From Bostrychus sinensis (Eukaryota > Chordata > Actinopteri > Gobiiformes > Eleotridae): a stretch of DNA of 64,000 nt. Below, one piece after another: positions 22,288-34,432 of the stretch (the first letter of the stretch is position 1; the number at the start of each line of letters is the position of its first letter). The notes beneath the pieces were generated by a model, which saw only the letters and a list, made by a program, of their open reading frames with translations, had not been told where the DNA came from and did not search any database. Location of the stretch: positions 2,999,407 to 3,063,406 of the forward strand of contig CM036247.1 of the NCBI GenBank assembly GCA_020698575.1, in the 5' to 3' direction. The position numbers and the translations under genes were made by a program.

Positions 22288-22505
22288 TTCCCCCTTTTGA
22301 TCTCCAATCGGAGATCAACAAATTTTAAGCTGCAAAGCAAATAATGAAAAAACCACGTATCTTCCTTTTTTTTGTTTTTACACATTAGCAAAGCTTATTC
22401 AACCAAATGACCGTGCTCTGCATATCCACGTGCAGGGGCTCGTACCACGTCCCCTGGTGTTTAAAACCCTCTTTATTAATCAGCGGTCATCAACTCCAGC
22501 AATTG
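22288..22505 (-). mobile_element. ERV internal remnant next to the LTR
   Basis: This is 218 bp of element sequence upstream (minus strand) of the polypurine tract, then an abrupt return to the duplicated host sequence. CTTG flanks both sides of the insertion (21834-21837 and 22506-22509). No 5' LTR is present, so the provirus is truncated. No intact reading frame remains. Confidence 0.6.
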
Positions 22506-22647
22506 CTTGGTAGCATTTACAGAAAAAGGGGGAGAGTAAAACAAACAGCAGTGGCCGACTGTAACAGAAAACAGTTCAGTCAGCACACTACACATTAAAC
22601 CTCCAGGGCATCAAGGAGGGAATTAGACCAAACAACAACTGTACAAG

Positions 22648-23550
22648 TGTAAACAGGTGCTTATATTTATGTATGTATTTTTCTAGTAGTGGTAGTAGGG
22701 GTGATGTCTCAATGTCCGTGGTACCTTGAACGCAACACCTGTGTGTGCCTGCGTCCTTGCGCCCCCCCCGTGCACTCACTCATTAGTAACTGAATAAAGG
22801 TGTGCACGCCACAGGGTCAGCACGTCGAGGCTGAGGTGAATTCGTTGGGCCGTGTAAGAAGCTTTTACGTCTCGTTTTTCTTGCATTTAATTGTAAATGG
22901 TTTGGGCCACTTCTAATTTGCTGCTTTACCTTTATACAGCTTACCACTGCTGTTTTGTATGCTCCCAATGTTAGCTCTCAATGGCTTGTCTTTTATACCT
23001 TTGTGTTGTGAATCAACTGTAGCCACTTGTGACCAAGCACTTTACCTAATCTCTACTAACTGTATGCAGAGTATTCATAATTTACCACTTTAAGGTTACC
23101 AGTTTTTGTGTGATTTTAGTTTTCTTTAGTCTGTTTTTTGGTTACTAACAGTTTGGTTTTCAGTTTATACTAATTTGATTGTGTTTGGTTTATGGTTTGT
23201 TTGGTTAATTAGAATTACTTTAGGTCCACAGTTACTGTTTTTTTGTTTGTTTGTTTGGGTATTTTTAGAGTTGGTGTTTTTAGAGTTAGTATTTTCAAAT
23301 AAAGGCTGTTTTTTATTGTTAAAGAAAATAAACTTTGTTATGTTTGCACCCTACCTTACTCTCTGTTTTCATTCGTTAGATCTTACCTGCAGCACTGTTT
23401 TAATAGGAACCCCTCTGTTCAAGTTAGTCCTTGTTTTTTTTTCCCCAAGGTGGCGTTGTTTAGTTTAATTTGTTTGGTTAATTTGCAGACCTGTGGGCCT
23501 AAGGTCCTGCCCTCGGTTCACAATCCGGGTCCTCCTTCCCCCCGTGTTAC
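22648..23550. other. non-coding DNA, AT-rich
   Basis: No recognisable gene. It includes a run of C near 22765 and T-rich DNA with AATAAA near 23325. Confidence 0.5.
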
Positions 23551-24800
23551 ACATTGGCCTTCAATTCAATGCAAATACATATTTTGCTGCAAAGGCTCGT
23601 GGAGTTGGGTGTAAATGGAGGTATAACCAAATGGGTCAAAGACTTCCTTTCCAGTCGCCCTCAAAGAGTGATTCTTGGTTCTGACATTTCAGATGAGACT
23701 GTGATAAATACAGGGGCACCACAAGGGACAATTTTATCACCTTTGCTTTTCTCTATTTATACAAATGCATTCCAAATCCATGATGAATGTTTTAAATTAT
23801 TGAAATTTGCTGATGCCATGGCACTGGTCGCCTTACTACAGAAAGGGGCTACTGAGAGGGAACGTTTGTATTTTAATCATCTGTCAATGCTACAACATTG
23901 GTGTCAGACAAGTTTTTTAGAAATGAATGCTGCTAAGACAAAGGAGCTTATCTTACAGAACGATAATGAATCCATGCAGCCGCTAACAATCCATGAACAG
24001 AATGTTGAGATAGCTGAGGATTTTAATTATCTTGGTACATACATAGACAGCAGGCTAACCTTTAAAGAAAAAACTGATTTTATTTTTAAGAAGTGTTCAC
24101 AACGTTTGTATTTATTACGTGAACTGAACAATTTTGGTATGAGTCAAACTATTCTTGAAACTGTGTATAAGAGCCTTGTGGAGAGTATGTTAACCTTTAA
24201 CCTGCTGAAGTGGTGGTAACCTGACCATGCAGAGGAAAAACAAACTCCAAAGGACTGTCAACATTAGCTCAAAAATCATCAGGAGGACACTGAGGCCCTT
24301 GAACGGCATTGACAAGGAGAAGTTGGGAAGGAAAGCTGTGAGCGTTATAAATGACCCGTCCCATGCCCTACACAAAGAATTTGAATTATTACCATCAGGT
24401 AGAAGATATCGACTATTATCAGCAAACAAAAACATCTTTAGGCTGTGAAAGCACTTAACTCTACAAACCTTAATTAACATCCGGCTTAGGGCAGTGCTCT
24501 TTGATGCATGCATTGGCCTGAGTATTATATTTTACATTGGCTATAGAGCATTAAATTAATATGAGATGTATTGCCATAGGTGTAGCCATATTTATATTTA
24601 TATGTATTTATTGACTGCTCTGTATCTTTTAATGTCTTGCATTCAATGTCAGATACACATGAAATGTGGGGTCTGCTATGTTGTCTTAGATGTTGTATGG
24701 TGTGTGTTTGAGTGAATTTTTGAGTAATTTGAAAGTATTTTATGGTGAAACTGAAGGTGAATTTCCACATTTGTAGACAATAAAGTTTCGTATTGGTCTT
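23550..24800 (+). pseudogene. 5'-truncated CR1/L2/Rex1-like LINE with broken reverse transcriptase
   Basis: The first open frame (23554-24219, 221 codons) is the middle and end of a LINE reverse transcriptase: GAPQGTILSPLLFSIYTN at about residues 54-71, LEMNAAKTKE, and FNYLGTYIDSRLTF. The catalytic motif reads FADA where F/YADD is expected, so the second Asp is lost. A frameshift near 24206-24226 moves the C-terminal segment (INDPSHALHKEFELLPSGRR YR) into another frame (24227-24448). An untranslated tail with GACAATAAAGTTTC follows, ending near 24790. The 5' part including the endonuclease is missing, as is usual for LINE copies. Confidence 0.85.
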
Positions 24801-24864
24801 CTCCAGAACGGGATGGATCTGCTGAGGGACTGGAGGTGGAGCGGCTGGGGCCCTGCAGTCAGAA

Positions 24865-24990
24865 CAACCTGGAGAACCAAGAAGAACTGCTGCCCCCTGG
24901 TGGAGCTCCAGAACCACACACAAACAGTCTACTGAGTAACTCCAACAGCAGCAGAATGGGTTTTGACTGCAGACAGAGACGCTTATGCAG
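24865..24990. repeat. short duplicate of the 19783-19910 / 33045-33175 segment
   Basis: It starts at ACCTGGAGAACCAAGAAG and contains the CTCF-like motif at 24887-24903. It is found isolated here, directly after the LINE tail. Confidence 0.85.
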
Positions 24991-26245
24991 CATGAACAAA
25001 GTTATTAGATGAGAGAATAACAGGCAGGAGCATAAGACTTGATATAAGCTTTATTCTTCATTATACAGAGAAGTGAAAGCAGAAACATTATCAGTGTATT
25101 CACAAAATAAGGCAGAGATATTAAAACATGTCACATTGTTTCACTTTGTAAAACAGATTTCAGAAAGTGTCTGGGACCTGCCCCTCCCTCAATAATAACA
25201 CTGTACACACAGGAATAAAGAAAACATTTAAATATGACTTGAAACTAACAGCACTTTACAAAATACAACACAAGTCTTCATTTGCACTTGAAATATAACA
25301 CATGCATTATGAACATAATACGGCGTATTCTGGTGTTTTATGGCAAAAGCAGCAACAGTTCATTAGCTCCGTGTTTGTTTAGGACACAGGTCAGCGGCTC
25401 TGCTTCATTTCTCTGATTGGTTTCTCCTCCTGTGATTGTTCTGTCCAGAAATGAAACTCAAGAGAAGGGAGCAGACTCACTGCTAACGGGACAAAAGTTG
25501 GGCTACGACTTTGTCATTTTAAAAACTAAAAAGAACAGACAGACTTCAGATATTATTAAAATAAAAGTTTGAAACAGACGCTTACTGTCGACCTACTGCA
25601 CAGCCCACTGATGACAGGAGTTTTATATTTACATAAAAGAAAAAGTTGTTGTCCCACACAAACAGGACATGTTTCCTGAGTAAATGCTGTTGTGTTGTAT
25701 GAGATCTAACTTTTGTTTATGACACTGGCATCTATTTGTGCAGTGCTAACTAAACAAGTGTGTACCCAGGTTTTAAAGTGTGTCCGTGTAGACCTTTACA
25801 TGCAGAGACACTTCAGAGCGGTTTCTGAAACTCTGATCTGAACTGCTGTCCCGCTGCAGAGACGTCTGTCCTGTGGGACGTCTCACGAGCTTCAGTTCAA
25901 AAACCTGCAGAGACACAAGAGGACGATCTGTACATGAGCCAGTTTCTACAGAGTCTGAATGTGATTAAAGAGTCAGTCAGAAGTAATGAAGCTGAAGAGG
26001 AAGTTCACATCACCTGTCTGCCTCTCTCAGCCAATCACATTCTGCCTCCTCCATCCCTCAGCCAATAACCACTGTGCTGCAGCAGAACCACCTCTGTGTC
26101 CTCCATCAGCGCTTCAGCAGCAGATGTCCAGGCTGAGGAGCAGAGGATTCACTGTGGACTCCTCTGAAGGGAACAGAGGAGGAGGAGAAAGGCCTCTTAT
26201 CTCTCACCGTCAGCAGGTCTCCTCTGAGTTTGCTTCTTCTTGTAG
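24991..26245. other. non-coding DNA, possible minus-strand 3' UTR
   Basis: A minus-strand AATAAAGC signal lies near 25050. No coding exon is recognised upstream of it on that strand within this stretch. Confidence 0.4.
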
Positions 26246-26253
26246 CTTCCTTG

Positions 26254-27076
26254 CAGAGGTGGGACCAAGTCGTCGTTTTGCGAGTCACAAGTAAGTCTCA
26301 GGTCTTTGGCCTCAGGTCCGAGTCGAGTCCCGAGTCAGTGCCTCACGAGTCCAGGTCGAGTACAAAGCGAGTGCAGAAAGCTCCAGTTGGTGTTCAGTTT
26401 TCACTCTTTACTGTGTGGGGCAGAGGGAGCTCACTGTGCACAGGTAAAGATCTCCTCTGTGTAGTCACTGAAATAAAGTCTCTGTCAGACTTCTGCACAT
26501 GTTCGCCTTTAGACCTCTGTGGCACAGGGTTATTTATTATTTTTACTCTGAAATGTCTGCGAGTTCTCGTCAGCAGAGCGTTAATTAGACGCTGGTATGT
26601 TTGATGTCATAACAGCTGTAAAACTTTAATGTAGATCATCAGACGCCTCATTCAGGTTCAGTGTGAACGCAGCAGAACGCTTCATATCTCTGTGATTTCA
26701 GATCTATCCATACAAAACAAAGATTGGCTTAAAGCTTAAACTCTCCTCTGTCAGTATGAAAAGCTCATGTGCTGCTACAATACTCTCTGAAATGTGATTA
26801 GAAAACACGCACAGGTAACGTGCACAGAGAGAGAGAGGAGTTTAATTAATGGCTTCTCGCACACTTATCAAAAATCAGACTTTTATTTCTTTGAGAAGCA
26901 TCGAGTCTTCTCAGGTCACAGCGCTCGAGTCCAAGTCAAGTCCCAAGTCATTGGTGTCCAAGTCCAAGTCCAGTCACAAGTCTTAGTCCAGTTCATCAAG
27001 TCAGGTCTAAAATCATCAAATTAGTGACTGGAGTCTGACTCGAGTCCAAGTCATGACTTTCAAGTCCACTCCTCTG
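26254..27076. mobile_element. non-autonomous hAT element (823 bp) with target-site duplication
   Basis: The ends are CAGAGGTGGGACCAAGTC on the left and, inverted, CAGAGGAGTGGACTTGAAAG on the right. Flanking 8-bp sequences CTTCCTTG (26246-26253) and AGTCCTTG (27077-27084) match at 6 of 8. The interior is rich in AAGTC/GAGTC subrepeats (CAAGTCCAAGTC and the like), as in a very common fish element of this type. There is no transposase frame. Confidence 0.78.
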
Positions 27077-27198
27077 AGTCCTTGCAGAAACAGATTTAAG
27101 AGATCCATTAGTTACAAGCTTCACCTGAATGAACCACATTTGAACACTGAGCAAATATTTAAATATTTACTTTTCTTCTTCTGGGCTGAAATCCTTAC

Positions 27199-27320
27199 GT
27201 ATGTCCATGGACCTGGTGAAGGCCGCTCTGGTCAGTGCAGGTTCTCTGTTCACACTCACACATCTGATGGGACACTCTGGATCAGAGTGATTTCTGTCCC
27301 GTGTCAAGAAGGAGTGGTCC
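27199..27320 (-). CDS. NLR-type 5' exon 3, copy 2 (orphan)
   Basis: Bounded by TTCTTTGTAG and a good donor (ATAC|GTAAGG). It reads DHSFLTRDRNHSDPECPIRC and VSVNREPALTRAA, three codons longer than copy 1. Several differences from copy 1 keep the frame. No FISNA-NACHT exon follows on the minus strand before the LINE at 24.8 kb. Confidence 0.55.
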
Positions 27321-27635
27321 CTACAAAGAAACAACAATATTAATAAAAAAGTAATGTTGTATGGTTTAGAGACAGAGACTCGGAGGAGCAGACAGGAGCA
27401 GAGCTGCAGATGTTTGTTCTGTTCATGACGAGGATGACAGGGTTAGTTCATGAGTCCATCAGATGATTGTTCAGTGGCTAACCCTGAAGAGTACACCTTT
27501 GTACTTCAGTTCTTCTCAGCTGAGGAACATTAAAACCTCTTGGACAGAATTGTAGCTAATTGTTCCTGATAATGTTGCAGCTCTCTTAGACTCATTAGAT
27601 TCCTGTGAGAAAGATCAGAACTCATCAGAGCATGT

Positions 27636-27740
27636 ACCTGTGTTCAGTGAGGAGAGACAAATCATCTTTAGCAGACCCAGTGTCCACAAGGGGGCGCTGT
27701 CTGTCTTTCATCTTCAGAGTCACTGCAGAGAAAACACAGA
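27636..27740 (-). CDS. NLR-type 5' exon 2, copy 2
   Basis: Same sequence and splice signals as copy 1. The exon proper runs from the CTGCAG acceptor near 27722 to the CACAG|GTACATG donor near 27638; edges here are approximate. A CTCF-like motif lies inside it at 27684-27701. Confidence 0.52.
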
Positions 27741-29460
27741 GGGTTGTTCAGCCTCCAAAGTCAAAATAAAAGAATCTGAAACTGGACACAGAGAGCAGTG
27801 ACTCAGCTCAGATCAACTCTAACACATCCTCATCCTCACACTTTTATCACAACACTACACAACACGCTTTATAAATCTAAGACACACAACTGAAAGACTT
27901 TCTCTGTTTGGTGTAAACTCTGTCCACCACAATACTGCAGACTCTGACTAAAGTCCACCTGAGACACATGGGACACAATATAACACCAAGAAATCTGAAT
28001 ATGAAGACACAGAGACAGAATCAGCTCTGAGCTACAACTCTCAGAAGCACGTGTTGCAAATAAAAGAAATACAGATATAAAATATATCATGTTGCATGTT
28101 GTGCAGATTTATTCTCAGTTTGCTGACTCTTGGCTCCAGACTTCAGCTCCAGGTCCAGGAGGAGGTCTGTGCTCCTCTGTGACCTCCTCGTGGACCTGTC
28201 TCCTCTCTCCTTCGTGTCTCTGAACCTAACAGACCTCTGTCTCCTGTGTCGTCCGCTGTGACACTGAGCAGAGACGATGAGCGCCGCATTGAAGCAGCAG
28301 TGTTTGAAAGTGAAAGAAAAGTGCGGCCGTGCGCTGCGTGGGCCGGGCCTCAGAGGAAACCTCACAGTTCCCTGCAGTGCCCTCTGTAGGCCGCTCATAT
28401 CTGAGCACAGCTGGAGTTACATTTACATTACATTTGGTGTTTGGTCAGTGTGGACGTCCAGCCCTGGTTACTGAGCCACAAACTTGGTCACTGACAAAAA
28501 GTCTGTGTTGTCATGGACAAATGCAATTTAATGTGTTAATTTCTTTGTAATTAATTCAGATTAATGTGTTAAATTCCTCCTGCAACGAGACCCTTCTCTT
28601 GCTTCACTGTCGGGTTTCTCCTCCTTTTAAAAAACTCTGAGTGATGATTGTTTTTACTCAGGTTTGCTGGGTTTAGCCTCATTTAGTGACACATGGCAAA
28701 AGTGAGCGAGTGAATCAAGTGAGTGGCAGTAAGACGCTGCAGCGGAAGTGCGAGTTTTTCAAAGTAAAACACACAGAAATCACAGTAAATTAAAAAATGG
28801 TGATAAAACAAAAATTATATATAAATTATATTTAAATTTCCCTCTGCGGCCCAGTAACGAACGACCCATGGCCCAGTTCTGGGCCGCAGCCCTAAGGTTG
28901 TGGATCTTTGATTGAGGCACAAGTCTAAACTAATCTGAGACGAACAGGGCTCCAGCTCAGCTCCAGCACAGGAGCTTCCTCCACACCTGCAGCCTACACC
29001 TAACTACTTTATAGTTTCATAAGGAATTTAATAATATTATAATAATAATTCACAGACAGCAGGTCAGGTGGAAAAGATGAGTTTCCTCCTGCTCCAAACT
29101 CCACAGCTGCAGCTGCGTTACCATGGATACACACAGTGTAGATAAAATAAAGATCTGTTTTGTTTTTGTTTTGTTCCTCTGTGTCTCTGCTGTAACAGTT
29201 TACAGAACCAGGAAATGTAAGATAGAAATATTTGTTATTGTTTTATTCCTGGGCCTTGTATAAACAGTAAATATCATGTACAGTATATGAAGTCTAATGC
29301 TCCTCTGCCTCATCCTCATCCCACCTCACCTTTAAAAACTCACTACTGAGGAAATATATCTTTTCTACAGAGCGTCTATTATTATATTTACTCTTGTGTG
29401 AACTTAATTGACTCTAAAAGTCAAAGTATTCAACTGTGTTAAAGAAGAGGAAAGTCTCAC

Positions 29461-29580
29461 CTGTGTCCAGTAAAAGTCCTCAGAAGAAACACAAATGTTC
29501 TTAAATGTGGAGAGAAAACAGAGAAGTCTCACTCAGGAGAAAATAAAACATCATGAGGAGCTCGCTCTGAGTAATATACA
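29461..29580 (-). promoter_or_regulatory. NLR-type promoter and exon 1, copy 2
   Basis: Same layout as 17290-17410: TGTATATTAC TATA-like box, then a CTGGACACAG|GTGAGAC donor at 29461/29460. The region upstream has diverged more (CCACTGCCAGAAAATT). Confidence 0.48.
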
Positions 29581-29814
29581 GACTGCAGAACAAGAGGAGG
29601 GACTTTAATTTTCTGGCAGTGGTTTGAAACAGGAACTGCCACCCAGAGAAATATTCAGGTTGTGGAGGAATAAATCCACCACAAACAGTTTAGCATCATG
29701 TGCTATTTTTTTCCAAAGCAACCACAGACTGTTTCTCTTCCTGAAAAACAGCAGCAGCAGAGTCACAGGAATGAGCTGCTTTGGATCCACAACCTAAGAA
29801 TCAGTAAAGTGTGG

Positions 29815-29975
29815 CTGTTGTCTGACCACAGCCTGTAAATACAGAAACACTGTAGTCTCGTGTCCTACCCAAGGGCACAACAGCAGTATGTGACGCTGGG
29901 AGCAGGGATTGAACCAGCAACCTTCAGGTCAGTGAGTGAGCGTCTCCACTGAGCTCCTGTCCCCAGTGAGGACAG
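29815..29975 (-). mobile_element. tRNA-derived SINE, copy 2
   Basis: Duplicate of the SINE at 17640-17800 with the same A-box- and B-box-like sequences. Confidence 0.7.
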
Positions 29976-32093
29976 AACATAAATCTGTGGCCTGTCTCTG
30001 TAAAGAACCTGAGCAAACTGTTGTTGGGATATGAGCTGCAGAAATAAAACTGGATCACATTAAATTTGTCTCCACTGAACTCACAACAAAAGGATTAGTC
30101 CACTTTATTCTGACAGAGACCATTAAACCAACAAACACAAGTTTATTTTACATTTTTATAAAAACAGATGTGTCCCAGTTTTTAGATTCACAAAGTTCTT
30201 CTCAATAAAACCTGACTCTTGTATAAACTGTGAACTGTAGTCTTGACTTAGTTTTTATGTAAAAGAGGAACTCATTTATAGTTTCAGTGCAGAGTACAGC
30301 AGTGATGTATTTGACCTGTTATGTTTATAGTTTAGACTTCATTCAAATCTAATTTAAAAAGAGCTGCATTAAATATCTTCAAATATATTATATAATATCC
30401 ATCCTTCTGTTTTCTGGGAGGTGAGAGCGCTAACCACTCTGCCACTGTCCCCCTCACTTTTAAAGTTGAAATACTGAAATAAATAGTTTTTCTGTAATAT
30501 TCAGATTCATTAACTTAGAGCTGTAATAATGATGTTTGTTAGAATTTAAAAAGTCAGATTAATGCTCAATAATTAAATAATAACAATGTTTATAAGTCAG
30601 TAGTTTTTATTATTGTTGAAGAATGCTTTGACAATAACAGATTAACTGTAAATAACTCTTATTTTATATTTGTGAGTTATTATTTTAGTTTTCTGACACA
30701 GCTCTGGGACACTTTACAGAAATATTACAAATAAACAAAAGCTGACTGAGAAGTTTTCTCAAAGGCAAGGATTTCTGTGAGGACGAAAAGAGAAGCTGTG
30801 GTTTTAGTCCAGCAGCAGTGCACTTTGCTTTTGCAGATTACAAAACACCAAAATGCTGTCTTCATGTCAGAGGAAACTCAGATGATTTTTTTTTAAAGTT
30901 ATCCTAGGCCTAAAACTTTGTAATAGCTTACAGTTTGTTGAAGAAGAGGAGGCCCTGAGCTTTCTCACACACTTTGTTTTGTGTAGATATGTCCCGGGAT
31001 CACTGAGATATGAACCGCTAAAGTCTTACAACCGCTAAAGATATGAAGGAGCTGATTAAATATCACTGAACACAGATCACCTTCTATCATCACAGAGGTT
31101 TTACCTGAAAAACAACCATACAAATATATATTTACTTTATATAACTTAGTTCTGATGGTCATAACAATGAGAAGGAAGCAGAGACAGGAGACAGAGACAT
31201 TTGGACAAGACATAACTAACATTAATATGTTTTCTAAAGTGATATATGAGAGTAAACTTAAATAACATAGGTCTAATAAAAATAGGAAAAATAGCTTCAG
31301 CGCTCCAAAGGTAAAAAACAAAACACTATCATAATATTCAACATACTTTGAACAGGAATTCCTTAAAAAAGTTATTAGCAACAGTCTACTTTATCTGCAC
31401 ATGTGGTATAAATAATAATGATAATTATTATTATTTGGGTTTCAGTACAAAGGACGTCTTAAATAATTTGGTGCTTGTTACGTTCTACAGAGACAAATCA
31501 AAACAATGGCAAATAAAGCAGATAAATTCTAAAAACAGTTTGCTCTGATGAAGGCCTCAGAGCTGAAACACGTTGGCACTGTTTTATTTAACCAAACATG
31601 TGATAATAAAGGCTTTTTAATATTTCCTATCTTTTTGAGTGCCTCAGTTTCCTGCTTTTTTACCAGAGTTGATGCTGATCCCTGCACTGAAGAGCACCAA
31701 AAGGACATTCATTTAACAAATTTATCACATCCAAGTAGCGCTCTTGCATGCTATGCTTTGATAAATTCTAAAAGCTTTTTGTTTCTGGTAAAGAAGCAGG
31801 ACCATTATTAATTAAACCATCATTTGATAATCTGTAATACTTCTGAGCTGCAAATATTTAAATATATTTATTGTTTAACCCTCTACAGCAGCGGGGTCGG
31901 TCACTGAAGCTCAGTTTGTTAAGAGCTCTTGTTTATTTATTTTTATTTTTCAAGTCTCAGTTTGTTCATTAGTGGCCATAAAATTTACAAGAGCACATTA
32001 TTTGATTTTTCTTTTTTTTTTCTATTACTCATTGGGCTAAGCCTGGGATGTTTCCGATGTCTGGCCCCGCCCCTGGTTATTGGAGCGATATTA

Positions 32094-32856
32094 AACCTGT
32101 GTGAAGTTGCCCCCCACATGATTGAAAGTTAACAAAACTATGTCAGTTCGTTTGTACATTGTTTGTGCACACAAAATTAGAATTTGTGCACAATTGTTTT
32201 TTTAGATAATAAACTTTCTTTTTTTCAGGCCAGCCCCCCCCCCCCCATATCGTCCAAATCGCTCCAAAATGGTGTCATTCATTTGTGCACTGTCTGTGGA
32301 CGCAAAATTAAAGTTTGTGCTCCCTCCATTTTTGCTGTTGCTGTTGAAGCAGCAGTGGAATAAACCAGGACTGGACCATCTATGGCTGTTATGACTGGAT
32401 TCAGTTTGTTTTTTGTTGTTGTTTTTGTTTTGTTTTTTGCTGAGGATGTCGACATACAAGGTACATTTTCCAATCATTTGTCTGTTGTCTTGAGTTCCTG
32501 ATAGTTGTCAAACTCAGCAGCTACACATCTGCTAGCACACAGCTCGCCTGTACAGTTACCAGTATACAATTTAAAAGTGAGCTTTGCTGGTTTAAAGCCT
32601 CACATTTTGTGTCAGCAGGACATAAACGAGGAGTTAAGCTCGTTCTTCTGCAGATTAAGGCGTTTAATTACCTTCTCATTAGTTACACGTTTCGTTGTGT
32701 TGGCCTACTGCAATATAGATGGGGCTGCATAAAAACAAATGAATGATTAATATTTCAAAAATGGAGGGTGCACAAATGTTAATTTTGCGTGCACAAACAA
32801 ATGACACCCTTTTGGAGTGATTTGGACGATATGTGGGGGTATATATCACACAGGTT
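32094..32856. mobile_element. non-autonomous DNA element with nested inverted arms (763 bp)
   Basis: The ends are AACCTGTGTGA and, inverted, AACCTGTGTGATATATACC. It is flanked by GATATTA on both sides (32087-32093 and 32857-32863). The sister segment near 19590 has a single GATATTA with no insert, so the empty site is visible. Inside, 32234-32333 is an imperfect inverted copy of 32757-32840, and the left end carries a third weak copy, so the element is a nested foldback. There is no transposase frame. The family is not identified. Confidence 0.8.
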
Positions 32857-33068
32857 GATATTAAAACATAAACATGACTTCTGTGTTTTCAGTCTTTAGC
32901 AGCAGATTTTTCAGTCCAACCTATTTTATTTCTACAGCACATTTATAAAAACAAAGACAAATAAATTCACTTTTCTAACATCATTTTCTGATCTAAAAGT
33001 GCCACCACAGCTTTTATCCACCGTGGGGTTGTGAGGAGAAATGTCAGAACCTGGAGAACCAAGAAGAA

Positions 33069-33085
33069 CTGCTGCCCCCTGGTGG
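33069..33085 (-). promoter_or_regulatory. CTCF-like motif, copy 2
   Basis: Same CCACCAGGGGGCAGCAG as at 19805-19821. Confidence 0.5.
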
Positions 33086-34432
33086 AGCTCCAGAACCACA
33101 CACACACAGTCCACTGAGTAACTCCAACAGCAGCAGAATGGGTTTTTACTGCAGACAGAGACGCACTTGCACAGGGCTCCTGCAGATATCAGCAACTCTC
33201 ATTTAATGCTCTTCAATGCCATTTTTTGTCGTAGCCTCAAATGTAAAAATATATTTGCAAATATTGTAAAATACAGTTCATAAAGCACCAATAATGTTGA
33301 AGGACAAAAATACAACATTTGGGGAACTTGGTCCCACTGGAAGCAAACTCTGTCTATCACACAAGTGTAGGCTACAGAAATGTAAATTATTTATATTTAC
33401 ATTATATTCACAAATAAAACAATTTAAAATGTTTAATGTCGATCGGAATCAAGTTTAATGACTTTTAATTATTTTTAATGTCCCTTGGGAACTCTATTGA
33501 ATATGATAATAATAAATCTTTACTTCAGTTTGACAAACATGTATTTTAATAGTAATCGATGTAGCAGAGGAAAACTAACAGTTATTTTTATGTTCATGTA
33601 TTTAAAGATATGTTTTATCTCATTTTTGCATTTTGTCAAACTGTTCAGAGGAAAAAAACTTTAGACATTATTCAGTCTTTAATATATAGATAAACTGAAT
33701 TAGAATATTTATTACACATAAATCAGTTTAACTCTGAGCGTTGTAATGTCAGAAGAAAACATAAGAGCTTTTGTTTTTAATCTTTATTTATACCCAGTGA
33801 GAGCTGGATTCTCTTTTTCATGTTTTTGCACAAAATACAAAAACAAGGAACAATCACACAATACAATTATAATAACAATAAATGATTAAGTACATTCATG
33901 TTGCTATACGTCCATAAAGTGCACAGTGAGAGTTCTGTAGTTGTCTCCAGTTCTGAGGCGAGCGCTGACAGATGAACTGTAGCTACAGATTTTAAGGAGG
34001 AGCCTGCATTTAAACTTTATATCTGTGATCCAGAGCTGATAAAAACAGTAGTTTCAACTATTTATTTTCTATAAAGTAACGGAACACAAGAGTTATTTCT
34101 GTAATAAAACAGTTTGGATTTCAAGTTATTGCATAATTCTGTAAAACTCTGTAACGTGTCTTTAAAAAGAAAGTTTCTAATCCAGTCAGATGTTTAATGG
34201 AGGAAATCAATGATTGGGTAAAGAGAATACATCTTTAGAGCTTGTGTTGCACTTTTTTGGAAAATAGAACATATTTTTGTTTTATTTCCATTTAAAAAGT
34301 TTAAGATAATAGGTTACTATTCTCAGGTGTGGGAGGCAAATGTAAACCAGACTGATTTGGTTTCAGAACAGAATATTTACAGGACAGAGGCTGATCTGCT
34401 CCTGGAGGTAGTCCACTGTCTATGTGTGGCCC

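Larger units (their letters stand above)
20366..22647. repeat. segmental duplicate P, copy 1 (with ERV insertion)
   Basis: Aligns with 12358-14160. The alignment is contiguous except for a 668-bp insertion at 21838-22505 and the 170-bp block present only in copy 0. Its left part overlaps the larger Q+P duplicate. Confidence 0.9.
27149..34165. repeat. segmental duplicate Q+P, copy 2
   Basis: Second copy of 15584-20930. It ends near 34165 and is followed directly by the 3' side of the NLR NACHT exon. Copy-2-only blocks are at about 27956-28575, 30865-31195 and 32094-32856. Confidence 0.93.

Noticed and set aside
28087..28398. Minus-strand frame of 103 codons in the copy-2-only block
   Set aside because: No recognisable domain, absent from copy 1, and no matching splice sites to join it to the NLR-type exons. 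LRR motifs were looked for and not found.
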